A DNA stretch of 64,000 bases, taken from positions 7,227,501-7,291,500 of the forward strand of contig NC_063278.1 in the NCBI RefSeq assembly GCF_910591885.1, given 5' to 3'. Made by a program: the position numbers and the translations under genes. The DNA is from Bombus terrestris. Lineage: Eukaryota > Arthropoda > Insecta > Hymenoptera > Apidae. Under the pieces are notes generated by a model. That model was not told the DNA's origin, searched no databases, and saw only the letters and a list, made by a program, of their open reading frames with translations. Shown one piece after another: positions 1 to 11,482 of this stretch (position 1 is its first letter; the number at the start of each line of letters is the position of its first letter).

Positions 1-2135
1 TTGGACATAGATTTTGAAGAAGCTCAATTAGAGTCCGTAGGTGATCTTGAAGACATAGAATCACAGCCAGAAATAGATAAAAATGATGTTGACGAAGAGT
101 CTGAAAATATTAAAAATGCAGGACTTTCTGAAGAAATTGTAGCGGAAGATCAAGAAAATTTAGTTATTAATATGGATGATAATACTGTAAATGCAACAAA
201 TGTGGAAACAGCGAGTGATATTGAATTAGAATTAGCTTCAGATATCTTGCTGCATAACATGGATCATAATGACAAAGCTGAAAATGTAGGAGATATACAG
301 AAAGACTTAAAAGTACATACTGATTTAACAGAAACTGAATTGGATATCGAATTTGAGGAAGCACACCTGGAATCTGTAGGTGATCTTGAAGAAATAGAAT
401 CACAGACAGAAATAACTAAAAGTGATCTTGAAGAAATAGAATCACAGGCAGAAATAACTAAAGGTGATGTTAAAGAAACAGAACCACAGGCAGAAATAGC
501 TGAAAGTGATCTCGAAGAAATAAAATTACAGGCAGAAATAGCTAACAGTGATGTTAAAGAAATAGAATCACAAGTAAAAATGCCTGAAAGTGATGTTGAA
601 GAAACAGAATCACAGACTGAAATAGCTAAAGATAATGCTGAAGAAACAGAATCACAAGTAAAAATAGTTGAAGGTAATGTAGAAGAAACAGAATCACAAA
701 CAGAAAGAGCTGAAGATAATGTTGAAGAAACAGAATTACAAGCAAAAATAGTTGGAGGTAATATTGAAGAAACAGAATCACAAGCAGAAATATCTAAAAG
801 CACTGCTGAGGAAACAGAATCACAAGCAGAAATATCTAAAAGCACTGCTGAGGAAACAGAATCACAGACAGAAATAATTAAAGTTGATATTGAAGAAACA
901 GAATCAAAGATAAAAATAAATAAAAGCAATATTGAGGAAACAGAAACACAGATAAATATAGCTAAAGATAATATTGAAGAAGAACCTGAGAATAAAAACA
1001 ATATGGAACTTACTGAAGAAATTATAATTGAATCACAGCCAGAAATAATGAAAAGTAGTGTTGAAGAAGAGTGTGAGAATAAAAAGAAAATGGAATTTAC
1101 TGAAAAAATTGTAACTGAATCACAGCCAAAGATAATGAAATGTGATATAGAAGAAGAGTCTGAGAATAGAAAAGAACTTCCTGTAGAACTTCCTGCGAAT
1201 CTTCCTGAAAAAATTGTGACAGAAGATCAAGAAAATTTAGTTATTAATATGGATAATAATACTGTAAATTTGGCAAATGTAGAAAAGGCAAGTAATATTG
1301 ATACTTCAAATATCTTGTTGCATAATATGGATTGTTACGGGAAAGAAGATATTGGGGACTTGCAAAAAGTTTTAAAAGGGGGTACTAATTTGACAGAAAA
1401 TGAATTGGGCATGGATTTTGAAAGAGCTCCACTGGAATCTCTTGAAGAAACAGAATTACAGCCAGCCATAACCAAAATTGATGTTGAAGAGGAATCTGAG
1501 AATAGAAAGCACATAGAACTTCCTGGAGAAATTGTAACTGAACTACAACCAGAAGTAGTGAAGAATGCTGATGAAGAAGAACATGAGAATAGGAAAGGTG
1601 TAGAACTCTCTGAAGAAATTATAACAAAAATCCAAGAAAATTTAGTTATTGATATGGATGTTAATGGTGTAGATTTATCAAATGTGGAAAGACCAAATGA
1701 TATTGAAACACAATTAACCTCAGATATCCTGTTGCATAACATTGTTCAAGATAACAAAGATAACAATTTTGAGAATTTGCAAAAGGATTTAAGAGAAGGT
1801 ACTAATTTGGACATAGACTTTGAAGAAGCTCCATTGGAATCCATAGGTGATCTTGAAGAAACAGAATCACAATCAGGAATTGTTAAAAATGATATTGAAG
1901 GGGATCCTTCTGAGAATAGAAAGAATGCAGGACTTTCTGAAGCAATTGTAACAGAAGATAATCCAGCAGAAGGTAATCTAGCAGAAGCTAATCTAACAGA
2001 GGATAATTTAGCAGAAGAAAATTTAGTTACTAATATGAAAGATAATATTGCAGATTTCCCAAATATGGAAAGATCAAGTGACATTGAATTAGATTTGCCT
2101 TCAGATATCTTGCTGCGTAACGTGGATCATGATGA
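1..2135 (+). repeat. Higher-order coding repeat in SAYP, four diverged copies
   Basis: A longer module recurs four times. Its core, QENLVINMD followed about 20 residues later by SDIL(L)HN, begins near nucleotides 154, 1225, 1633 and 2014. Copies 1 to 3 are followed by an (I/M)DFE(E/R)APLES-like block near 340, 1410 and 1808. The same LDIDFEEA block also starts the window at base 1, so the array continues upstream. The 42-bp minisatellite lies inside the spacer between copies 1 and 2, so it appears to be a local expansion of one part of the larger module. Confidence 0.8.
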
Positions 2136-5100
2136 AAATTTAGATGATGCTCGGTCTGCCATAGAAACATCTCAACCTAGTTCTGAAATATCCGAGCTTG
2201 AATCAGCTGTTAAATTTTTGCAAGAGTCTGAAGAACAAGCAATGGATTCTCCTTTGGTATTATCTCCTAAAATGATGGAAAGTGTCGTAGATGATATATC
2301 CAAACAAGCTGATGCATCATCTTTGTTTGTACCTAATGAAGATATATGCGAAAATACGTCAGAATTAGAAGTGGAACTACAGAACATCACGACGGATTCG
2401 ATTTCTATTTCTGAGGCGGAAATCATCTCGGAAGCTGCGAAACTTGAAAGCGAGAGAAAACTTGCCGAGCAAATTAAAATTGATGCTTTACAAGACAAGT
2501 TTGAGATAGATGATGATAAAGAGACAATAAATGAAGGTATAATCGAAGGGAAGATAACACTATCTGAGACTAAATTTGGCGTAACACCTTTGGAGAACAT
2601 TGAAATACAGCAATTACGAAACTTAGAAAGTAATAAAGTATCTGATGCAGTGATAACATTACCACATGTTTCACCCAACATTTTAAAGACATCCGAATCT
2701 ATACCAAAAGTTTCGATTTTAGAAGAACGTCTAAGGGAACCACCCAAGATAGAAATTCCTACTACAGATGTGGCAAAAGTATCGATATCTCCGAACATCT
2801 CTAAAGATAGCCTCTTGATTCAAAAGGATGCAAAATTAATTGCCTATCAAAAGATGTTGGAATCGCCGAAGATGTCCGATAAATCAGAATCGAAGATAGT
2901 TGACACACCACGAAAGGATCCCGAAAAACACGATTTCGAAAATGTAGGATCTCCACGAATCATTTTAAAGATAGCAAAGTCTGCAATCACTGATTGTGGC
3001 GAACCAAGATCACCTAAAAGTCCGAAGATCAGATCTGCGACTAACTCGCCAAATCCTGAAGATAGTCCAGGTCAAAAACTAGGGAAAATAAAATTGAAAT
3101 TATCTAAAGGAGGTCATCCTTCTATAATATCCAATGAGAACATCGAAGAAGTTGGACAGTGGTATTCAGAAGGATCATCATCGTTGTCCCCTCTTGGTAT
3201 GAAGATTAAATTTTCAAAATCCGGGGATCCATCTATAGTTTCCGCTGAGAAATACGAGTCGATCGATGATTGTAAAGAAAGTAAACACAAATTCGAAGAA
3301 ACTGTGCGAACAGAATCACCGATTGGAATGAAAATCAAGTTATCAAAAAGTGGTGATGCATCTATAGTGCAACAAGATGCAAAAGAAATGCAGGTAAAGC
3401 ATAAAGATAAACTAGATATGGTTCAGGAAAGCCCAAAGAGAACGGAATCTCCAATTGGAATGAAAATTAAGCTTTCAAAGACTGGAGACGTCTCGATAAT
3501 ACAATCCGAGAGACAAGATTTTTTGGAAGAATATAAAGATAGTGTGCAAATAAAACCAAAGGAGAAGCTCGAATCATGTTATGGCTCTCCCAAGAGAACT
3601 GACTCTCCTATAGGAATGAAAATCAAGCTATCTAAAAGTGGGGACGCTTCGATCGTTTCTCCGGATTTGCCAGAAGAAAATAAAGATATCAACAAAATGA
3701 AAGATAAATTAGATTTATCACCAGAAATTCCAAAGAGAACCGAATCCCCAATTGGAATGAAAATTAAGCTAGCAAAAACGAAGGGTGGCGGAGCTTCTAT
3801 AATATCGGTAGAAAACTCTGAAGAAGTAAAAGACAAACTAGAAATTCCAGATATTCCCAAACGGACGGAATCGCCGCTTGGAATGAAGATCAAATTGTCC
3901 AAAACTGGCGATGCATCGATCGTTCATTCAGAAGTATTGGACGAAATTAAAGATAAAATGGATACAGTTCAAGATGCGTCGAAATCATTGGAGTCATCGC
4001 ATATTGAGGTCTCGAAAGAAGAGCAATCAGTGGAAACTATACATGAAACTTTGCCAAAAATTGACTCGCCTCTTGGTATGAAGATCAAGCTTTCTAAGTT
4101 TGGTGACGCATCCATAGTTTCTTTAGAAAAGCAAGAACAACTAGAAGAAAGCCCCAAGAGAACAGAGTCACCTCTTGGCATGAAGATCAAACTATCTAAA
4201 AGTGGCGACGCTTCTATCATACAAACTGATACGTCTGAAGATGCAAATAAAACGATACGAACAATCGAGGCAGAACATTCTAAAACCACTGATGCTTCTT
4301 TAGGTATGAAAATAAAGTTGTTAAAAACCGGAGACGCCTCTATAGTAGATCCAGAAAAGAAGGATAGAGAACAAAGACGTCGAGATGCTGAATCATCTCT
4401 GGAAATGAAAATTAAGCTATCTAAAACAGGTCATCCAACGATAGTGGCTTGTGATAATCAAGCGGAAGTATACAAGTCCAAAGAAGCTGTCGATCCGCCT
4501 CAAAATTTTGCACAAAGGTACAAAGAGCCTGGACAAATCGGACACAAAGAACCTGCACTAAAGATTCTTAAAAGTGGTAATTCGACTATTTTACAAAGCA
4601 ATCGTTCAGAACTGACTATTGAGCCAGTACAAATGCAGGGAAAGAAATTAGAGAATGTGATTGAAATGTCTCCAAAGCGGAAGGATATCACCATCGCTCC
4701 GATCGAACCAAAAAAATCTAAGCTGGAAACTCAGCTTACTCAAATTTTACCTGAGGTTACTATTCAGCCTGTAACGTCTAGGGAACAGAAGCAGTTCTTG
4801 TTCGATCCAAAAAACAGTGCAATCAGTCTTCAACAGATGAATGTAATAAATCAAGAAATCAGTATTACTCAAGTGAGACCTCAAAAATCGACTGATGCTT
4901 CTATGAATGAGAAATTGAAGGATATTTTATCGAAAAACGTATCCGGTTCCCCGCTGAATTCCGACTGTGAAATTATAGAACACCGTTCAGAATTGATAAT
5001 AGTAAATGAGAACTCAAACTCAAGCCAGGATGTTGTCATAATAGAAGAGGTATCTACGAATAGAATACCAGAAGTTAAGGTGCCCAAGAAAAGAGGTAGA

Positions 5101-8100
5101 CCCAGAAGGAATCCATTACCACAAGGAATTACTCATCCTCCACCTCATTTGTTAATATCTAGGGATCCTTTGCCTTTAGACGACGCACAACAGATGCAAC
5201 AACCACAAGTACCTCATTTTCCACAATCCAGAGAGAATGAGAGACCTAAGAGAACCTGCAGAAGCCAGAAAAGTTACGCACCTCCTAGAAGAGGTAGAGG
5301 GCGAGGTTTGTATCTTAAACTTTTTATATGCAAATATTATAATATTCTTTTTCATATTTTACCTACTACTTTTCTTTGTTTCTTCTTTTTCGTTTCTAAT
5401 TCATTAGGTCGAGGAAAGCGAAAATTGGATACTGTAGATCCTCAGATAATGAAGAAGCCTAGAATCGAACAAGATCTAAACGCGATAGAAGCGTCTACTA
5501 CGGCTGTAATAACAATAGATGATTCTGGGTTGCAACAAGAATCTTTCGGAAAGTCACCAGAATTGTATAAAGCTCTTAAACAACCAGTAATGGATTCCAA
5601 ACTTGTTAATTCTTCGGGTAAAGTCAACAAGAAGATTATGGGACAAAAGAATGGCGGAGTAAAAAGTGCAAATATAGTTAATAACACGCTTCCAGACTCC
5701 ACGGGTATGCAATCGGAAACAAACAAAACACCGGAGATGCGATTACCTAAACCCATATCGAATGACGTTAAGGATAAAAAGTTGGCTGACATCGTTCCTG
5801 AAAGAATGCAAAAGACTGCAACGAAATTAGATTCTGATAATAGATCCGATAAATCAATGGAAAATGCAAAATTGGAAAACAAGGACATGTTAGTACCACC
5901 TGGACATCCAAATTGGTTAACACCAGCATCGAAACGAACAGAAAATGCTACAAAGCATGAGAATATGTCTATGGTACAAGTGATAGATGAGGAAACAAGA
6001 ATGAGTGCAGAATCGGGTTCCAGATCTCAAACTCCAGCCAGAAATATTTCTGCACCAGGTATGATCTTTGTGCTTTTTACAAATTACTACATCATTTATA
6101 TTGCTTATCAATTGTATAAATAACACAATAATTATTATGTTACATTTATTTACATATTTTACACTTATATTAATTATTATAAATTTGCAATATAGATAAA
6201 TAACAGTAATAGCTTTATTTTACTTTATTTATGTATATTAATATTCATTATAAACTAATTATATGTCCTACATGAGATGTTTTTTATTATATTTTGAAAA
6301 TAAATTACTAAAGTAAAAAGCATATTAACTGATAGCCATGAGGAGCATATATAACCCATAGTCATCATATGACTAAACTAAATTAAAAGATAAATGCATT
6401 GGTAGACCTCCAAGCAAGGTATCTATAAATAGATCTTTTTCTTGTGTCCTAACATCTCTCAAGTACCTAAATGTGAAATAGATGTATTTCAAACAAGCAT
6501 AAAAAGTACTGTTATTTCAAAACAGAATTTTTAAATCATGATGATTAGAGTTTTATCTATTACTTATATTTAATCTATCAATTTTTAAAAATATTTCTAT
6601 CTTGGAGGATTTAATAACATTGATATTGAAAGTTAATTTTAACTGTGAATAAGCTGACATTTTTTTTAAGTTCCATTTATCTTAGTTTCAGTATAAAGCA
6701 CATAATTATTTTATTCAGTATCTTTTTTCCCATAATTGTTATTCTATAATTCAAATTACACAATAGTACATATAATACAGTAATAATAATTACTATAGCC
6801 TCTGATACCATAGTAAATGAGGAGTCTCAAGGAAGTGTACTTAGTACTGCAACTACAGAATCAGAAAAAGTAAAGGTCAAGAATCGAAGAATGGAAATTA
6901 ATTTTGATCCAGACGAAGGACCATTTACAGTCGATAAAATTGCTGAGTATGAATGGCCACTTGACCGTAAAGGTGAAACCTTTATGATACAAGAACAAAT
7001 ATCTCAATACCTTGGTGTAAAATCTTTTAAAAGAAAATACCCAGATTTGAAGAGAAGAGTTGTGGATATGGAAGAAAGGAATTATTTGAGAGAAAATGGT
7101 TTGGTTAGCGAGGCAATGTGTGATATGGGTAAGTCACTCACTACATACATGTAAATTGTATTTGTTTACTAATGTATTCTCCTTTTAACATTAACATAGG
7201 TCTAACTGCTATATGCAGTTCAGAAGTATTAGATGTAATGTGTAGTGATTTCCCAGATCAGTATGAAGAATATCGCAAGCATATGCGTGAAAAGCAAGTA
7301 AAAGAACATTCCAAAAAACAGAAAGAATTAACAGCAGCTGCAAATGCAGAAAAAAATAGAATTGATCTAGCAGAAATGGCAGTTCAGTCTGCATTATCTT
7401 GGAATATTAGCTTAAATAAAGCTCGACGAGAAAATAGGAAATGCAGCTTAGACTTACAAACTTTCACAATCCATGTGCCAAAGAAACAACAGGAAGTTGA
7501 GTCGGAACGCAGAATTGGTCACTATCCTGTTGCATTGATACCAGGGCAATATACAGATTATTACCGCGAATACACACCAGCTGAGTTACGGTATTATCCT
7601 CTAAATACTGTTCTTTATGGTCCCATGAGGCCAAATGAACGTAAATTTGATAGCCAATCAGAAGGATCTCAAAGTGATACCGATAGTGATTCATCTTCAG
7701 ATGATTCAAGGTATATCCCATCATTTTAAACAATTAGTATTTTAATATTTCGTGAAAAAACAGCTGGTTTTTTTTTTATGTAGTTCGTCTTCTAGCGAGG
7801 GAACGCAAGATACCGAAGGCTCACAATCTACAATGGATGACGTAGATATGGAAATAACAAATCGAAAAGATGAAATAAAATTAAAGTGCAAGATGTGTTT
7901 GAAAACCTTAAATAAACATAGTAAAAATGAAGTATTAATTCAATGTGGTACATGTAATGGACATGGTAATTACTTTATTATTAATCCATTATCCTTTACT
8001 GGTATATTCTTTATTATTTTACAATATAAATCATAATATTTTTATTGTAGTCCATCCATCGTGTATAGATTTAACATTAGACATGGTTCCTCATATTCAA

Positions 8101-9380
8101 TCATATGCATGGCAATGCACAGATTGTAAAACTTGCGCTCAGTGCCATGATCCTGCAGACGAAGATAAAATGCTGTTTTGTGACATGTGCGATAGAGGGT
8201 ATGTTTTTCTGTTTTATTAAAAAAATAAAATATATGATAATATATATTTATGTAATATTTAATACTATTCAGGTATCATATTTATTGTGTTGGTCTCCGA
8301 CGAGTACCGCAAGGAAGATGGCATTGCCAAGAATGTGCTGTCTGTGTGAATTGTGGCTCAAGAGAACCTGGTGGTATAAATTCTGATAGAAATAGTGTCG
8401 CTCAGTGGCAGCATGAATATAAGAAGGGTGATAAGAATACTCGCGTTTATGTTTCTACGCTGTGCGTTCCATGCTCGAAGTAAGTAATACTAATTCTTGT
8501 CCCTTCATCTTGTGGTGTAATGTATGAGTGAAGATGTGATTCAGAACACACATACTAAATGTTAGTCTTCAAGTTTTCACGGGGCTTCGTTACTGCTTCA
8601 CGATTTCCATAATTCACACAAAACTCCTTTGTTATAGAAATTTTTGAACTAATGTTTAGTGTTCAGTTTTATCATATCTGAATCCTTGGATTACGAAAGT
8701 TGAATATAATACAATTATTTGCTTAATTGGTAACATTCATAAATGTTAATAATATACATTCATTTGTATTTAACTTATCCGTGCATGACTGAGATAACAA
8801 AAAATCGTCTAAGGTTCAGGTTTTTATTAATTATGCTAAATTCTGACATTATAATAGACCCTCATCCAAGTTCACTAACCCTATGATCTTTATGCAATAA
8901 CAAGGCTATGGCGAAAGGGTCGCTATTGCCCGCACTGCAGTCGCTGTCATACTGCCCCAAGACTTGACCTGGAAGTGAATCTAGTGCATTGCAGCGCATG
9001 TGACAAATATCTGCACTTAGGTATTGACACAAATTCCATATAATTCCGCTATATACTTTTCATTGCATGTTGTTGCGTTTGCATGTCTCATCAAATGTAA
9101 TTGTCTTTAAAAGTAATGTAAACATCTGAAATATGTATGAGAGGTTTCAGGTATAATGAAATATTAAATACGAAAAATTATTTGGTGATGTAGATACATA
9201 TATTAATATATGTGCATAGTGCACAGAAGTTGTTATCATTAGTGTTATTAATATTTTCTTACAGGTTGCGTGGAGACCAAGGGAATGCCACTAGACAGGA
9301 AAAATTATCTATGTGATTTCTGTGCACCAAATCGTCAGCAAATGGTGAAATCACTAATATCGAGAACATTGAGAACGTAA
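1..9380 (+). CDS. e(y)3: SAYP / e(y)3 / PHF10 homologue, chromatin co-activator, 5'-truncated by window edge
   Basis: Exons: <1-5305, 5408-6058, 6799-7128, 7200-7710, 7784-7965, 8051-8198, 8273-8479, 8905-9020, 9265-9380; the sum is 2,522 codons including the stop. The part seen begins with a very acidic, repeat-built region (residues 1 to about 720), then a Lys/Ser-rich repeat region (about 1025-1490) and an AT-hook (KRGRPRRNP, about residue 1697). After these come the conserved SAY region (about 2015-2240, starting MEINFDPDEGPF), an Asp/Ser stretch, and PHD fingers starting CKMC (about 2300) and CAQC, ending near CQECAVC. A further Cys/His cluster (CPHCSRC..HCSACDKYLHLGC..CDFC) lies at the C-terminus. 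Known for the family: SAYP/PHF10 is the signature subunit of PBAF-type SWI/SNF, and in flies it links Brahma to TFIID. The exon at 1-5305 is open from base 1, so the true start lies upstream. A polyadenylation hexamer is at 10126. The SAY and PHD regions make the assignment firm; the repeat region alone would not. Confidence 0.93.
382..981 (+). repeat. Coding 42-bp minisatellite in SAYP
   Basis: About 14 tandem units of 42 bp, each encoding a 14-residue acidic unit close to VEETESQTEIAKDN. Units start at 382, 424, 466 and so on in perfect 42-nt register, so the frame is never broken. The units at 760, 802 and 844 are almost identical in DNA, pointing to recent duplication. The unit is Glu/Ser/Thr/Lys-rich and predicted disordered. 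Confidence 0.9.
3070..4456 (+). repeat. Array of 11 'SP(I/L)GMKIKLSKxGDxSI(V/I)' motifs in SAYP
   Basis: Eleven copies of a basic motif, consensus ESPIGMKIKLSKSGDASIV, are spaced about 25 to 60 residues apart. Seven of them are preceded by (K)RTESP or a close variant. The first copy (GKIKLKLSKGGHPSII, about 3085) and the last (MKIKLSKTGHPTIV, about 4405) are the most diverged; a remnant (LKILKSGNSTIL) follows near 4560. The motif is conserved while the linkers vary in length and sequence, which suggests selection on the motif. Its function is not known to me. Confidence 0.9.
5306..5407 (+). other. SAYP intron of 102 nt, frame-preserving and stop-free
   Basis: The donor is gcgag|gtttgt and the acceptor is cattag|gtcgag. 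The intron is pyrimidine-rich before the acceptor, as expected. Its length is 34 codons and it contains no in-frame stop, so retention would keep the frame and insert a hydrophobic, Phe-rich segment between an Arg/Gly-rich stretch and RGKRKLD. Splicing joins RGRG to RGKRKLD seamlessly, so splicing is the default reading. Confidence 0.75.
6059..6798 (+). other. SAYP intron 2 (740 nt)
   Basis: Donor caccag|gtatga, acceptor actatag|cctctg. AT-rich sequence without recognisable coding or RNA features. Reading through the donor would give a short hydrophobic tail ending at 6123, which is not expected to be the real C-terminus because the conserved SAY region follows in frame after splicing. Confidence 0.75.
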
Positions 9381-11482
9381 ATAAAAACAAAATTTTTATT
9401 TCAGCTCGAGAAGTGTATAAAATGTGAATCACGCGCATAAACGATAAAAGTTTTTATTTATGTGGACAATGAATACATTGTGAAGACTTAAGTATGTAAT
9501 TGATTTATCATGAAATGTTTCGTACGAATTTTGTGAGTGAATGAAATACCATTGTACATAATTGTATGATTATGCTGAATTTGAAAAATTAACGTTTTGT
9601 TATACAGCAATGGGTATAACCTAAATGCATATAAAACTTAGAATATAAAGAAATCTCTCTTTAAATGTTAATGTTTAGTAAAAATCTTAAAGTTTCTAAT
9701 TTTCTTTATAATTTTTATCCTTTTATTTTTAGATATGAATTTTCCTTTATGAAGATATTGTTGCAAAATGAATCGAGAAGCCAATTTTTTTGTTATATAT
9801 GAATTGTGTTTATAATTTATCTTCTTTTTTCATTACTTATAGATAGAAATGACGTATCATGATAAGAAATAATTATGGGAGAAGACTGCTTCATAAAATT
9901 ATATAAATATTCTAATAATTTTTAACATTTCTTTTTAAATGTACATAATGTGCTGTTTTTTTAAATATTTACATTTGTTACATGTATACACGCAAGTTCA
10001 ATAATAACTTATAGAATTAATTTTAATTTATAAGAAACTTAACAATTTTATAATTTATTAGTATGTTTTCTAAAAAAGCACTGAGAATTAAGGCATATGT
10101 ATATTGAAGGCAAAAAAGGGAGTATAATAAAATATGAAACAAAATAGCAATTTCTTAAAAATATATATCACTTTCTTTATTTTTCTTTGCAATATAATCC
10201 TCGGAATAGTATTTTGTTGTGAGAGTTGTATGCCTTGCAAATATCTTTTTACATATTTATAGTAACGCAGTATCCACGTCGTGAACAGTATATTTCATGT
10301 TCCTCGTATCAGAATTTTATCTTTCCCTGATATTCACATGTAATTAATAACCAATTGTCGTTTTCGAAACTAATTACATTTTATAATACATTGCAAAAAT
10401 GTTTTAGATTATTTAATAATATGTACAAGAAAATAAGATGACAAAAATCGATTAAACAATGTCCAAATTGTAAAATACAAACTTTGGCATATCGTTGCAT
10501 GAATATTATACTGTCAAAAATATTTTAATATATGTATAGCACATCGTTTTTGTACAAGATGTATCTTTAAAAAATTAGATCAATTTTGCAGAAACTACCG
10601 AGGATTTAAACAATACCTTTTTTACGAAAGAAATATTTTGTTACATCTTTTTTGCAAAGCTATATGCCTGCCGTTCAATATAAAGTCTAAATGATAGCGG
10701 AACAACATCGGCAGCATTTCAAAAGTGAAAGAGGATAATCGTTGAGAAGTGCGTGTTTTAAATTTCCGCGTATCGTTCCAGTCTCCTTTTTTTTCTTTTT
10801 TCTCCTTTTTTAAATCTTTTTGGCTAAAATTAGAGAGGGCATAAACTAGGTTTTTTTCATATCTGATGTTAGAATGTATAGTTTCTCCTAGTATGTCTGA
10901 TACATTTTTTATATTCAGTTTACTTTGAGCGCTACTATAAAAATGACTGTGCACGCTTTCAAATTCTTCCATAAAATCACACACTTAACACTCCGCACGT
11001 ATCGTGAAATTGTGAAAAATAGAAAATAACTTGAGCAAAAACGAGGCATAGCATACAGCACACGTTATGAGATGGCATAACGTGTTTTACATTATGTAGA
11101 ACACTTATACTAACGAGACAAAATGACTTAAAATCACTAACGTCTCGTTGACTAGCCGAATATAAATACACTATTGACAGATGTCAAGTGAATTCTGAGC
11201 AAACCCAACAAGCAATCAGTAGAAAAGGTGAAAAATAACGTTTACATTCGAGCACTGATACTGCTAAGTAATTATCCTTTAGAATATATAAAGTTTTACA
11301 ATCGTGGTCGACTTTCCACATAGCCGTTAATTATTTTCATATTCTTATCAAAATCAATTTGTTCTTGGTTCATATATCTATTGATCGAAATAATTTAAAC
11401 GGCAAATAAAATCTTTGCAATGTTTATACGAGACAATAATGTTAATGTAAATAATTGACAACGTAAAAACTATTGTTAGGCT
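9381..11482. other. Convergent intergenic region between SAYP and DPH6
   Basis: AT-rich DNA holding the SAYP 3' UTR, with AATAAA at 9380 and 10126 on the + strand. The only coding candidate is the minus-strand ORF at 10622-10972, listed separately. I see no repeats or RNA genes here. Confidence 0.6.
10622..10972 (-). CDS. Hypothetical 116-aa ORF between SAYP and DPH6
   Basis: A single open frame starts at ATG 10972 with an in-frame stop just upstream, and ends at 10622. The product has a Lys/Glu-rich stretch in the middle (KDLKKEKKEKKGDW) and a mixed C-terminal part (FEMLPMLFRYHLDFILNGRH). I do not recognise a family. It could be a small independent gene or a chance ORF in the DPH6 3' flank. 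The amino-acid mix is less biased than in most chance ORFs of this AT-rich region, which is the only reason to list it. Confidence 0.22.
   Translation of the reverse strand: MEEFESVHSHFYSSAQSKLNIKNVSDILGETIHSNIRYEKNLVYALSNFSQKDLKKEKKEKKGDWNDTRKFKTRTSQRLSSFTFEMLPMLFRYHLDFILNGRHIALQKRCNKIFLS

Noticed and set aside
382..981. Regular direct repeats resembling a CRISPR array
   Set aside because: Units are contiguous without unique spacers, are in frame with the coding region, and the sequence is eukaryotic.
264..1001. Long minus-strand ORF (245 codons) opposite the SAYP repeats
   Set aside because: It mirrors the 42-bp coding repeat; a frame that avoids stops in one unit avoids them in all. No recognisable domain.
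5306..6123. Continuous ORF through two introns giving a protein ending at 6123
   Set aside because: The conserved SAY and PHD regions lie in downstream exons that join in frame; the read-through segments are hydrophobic intron translations.
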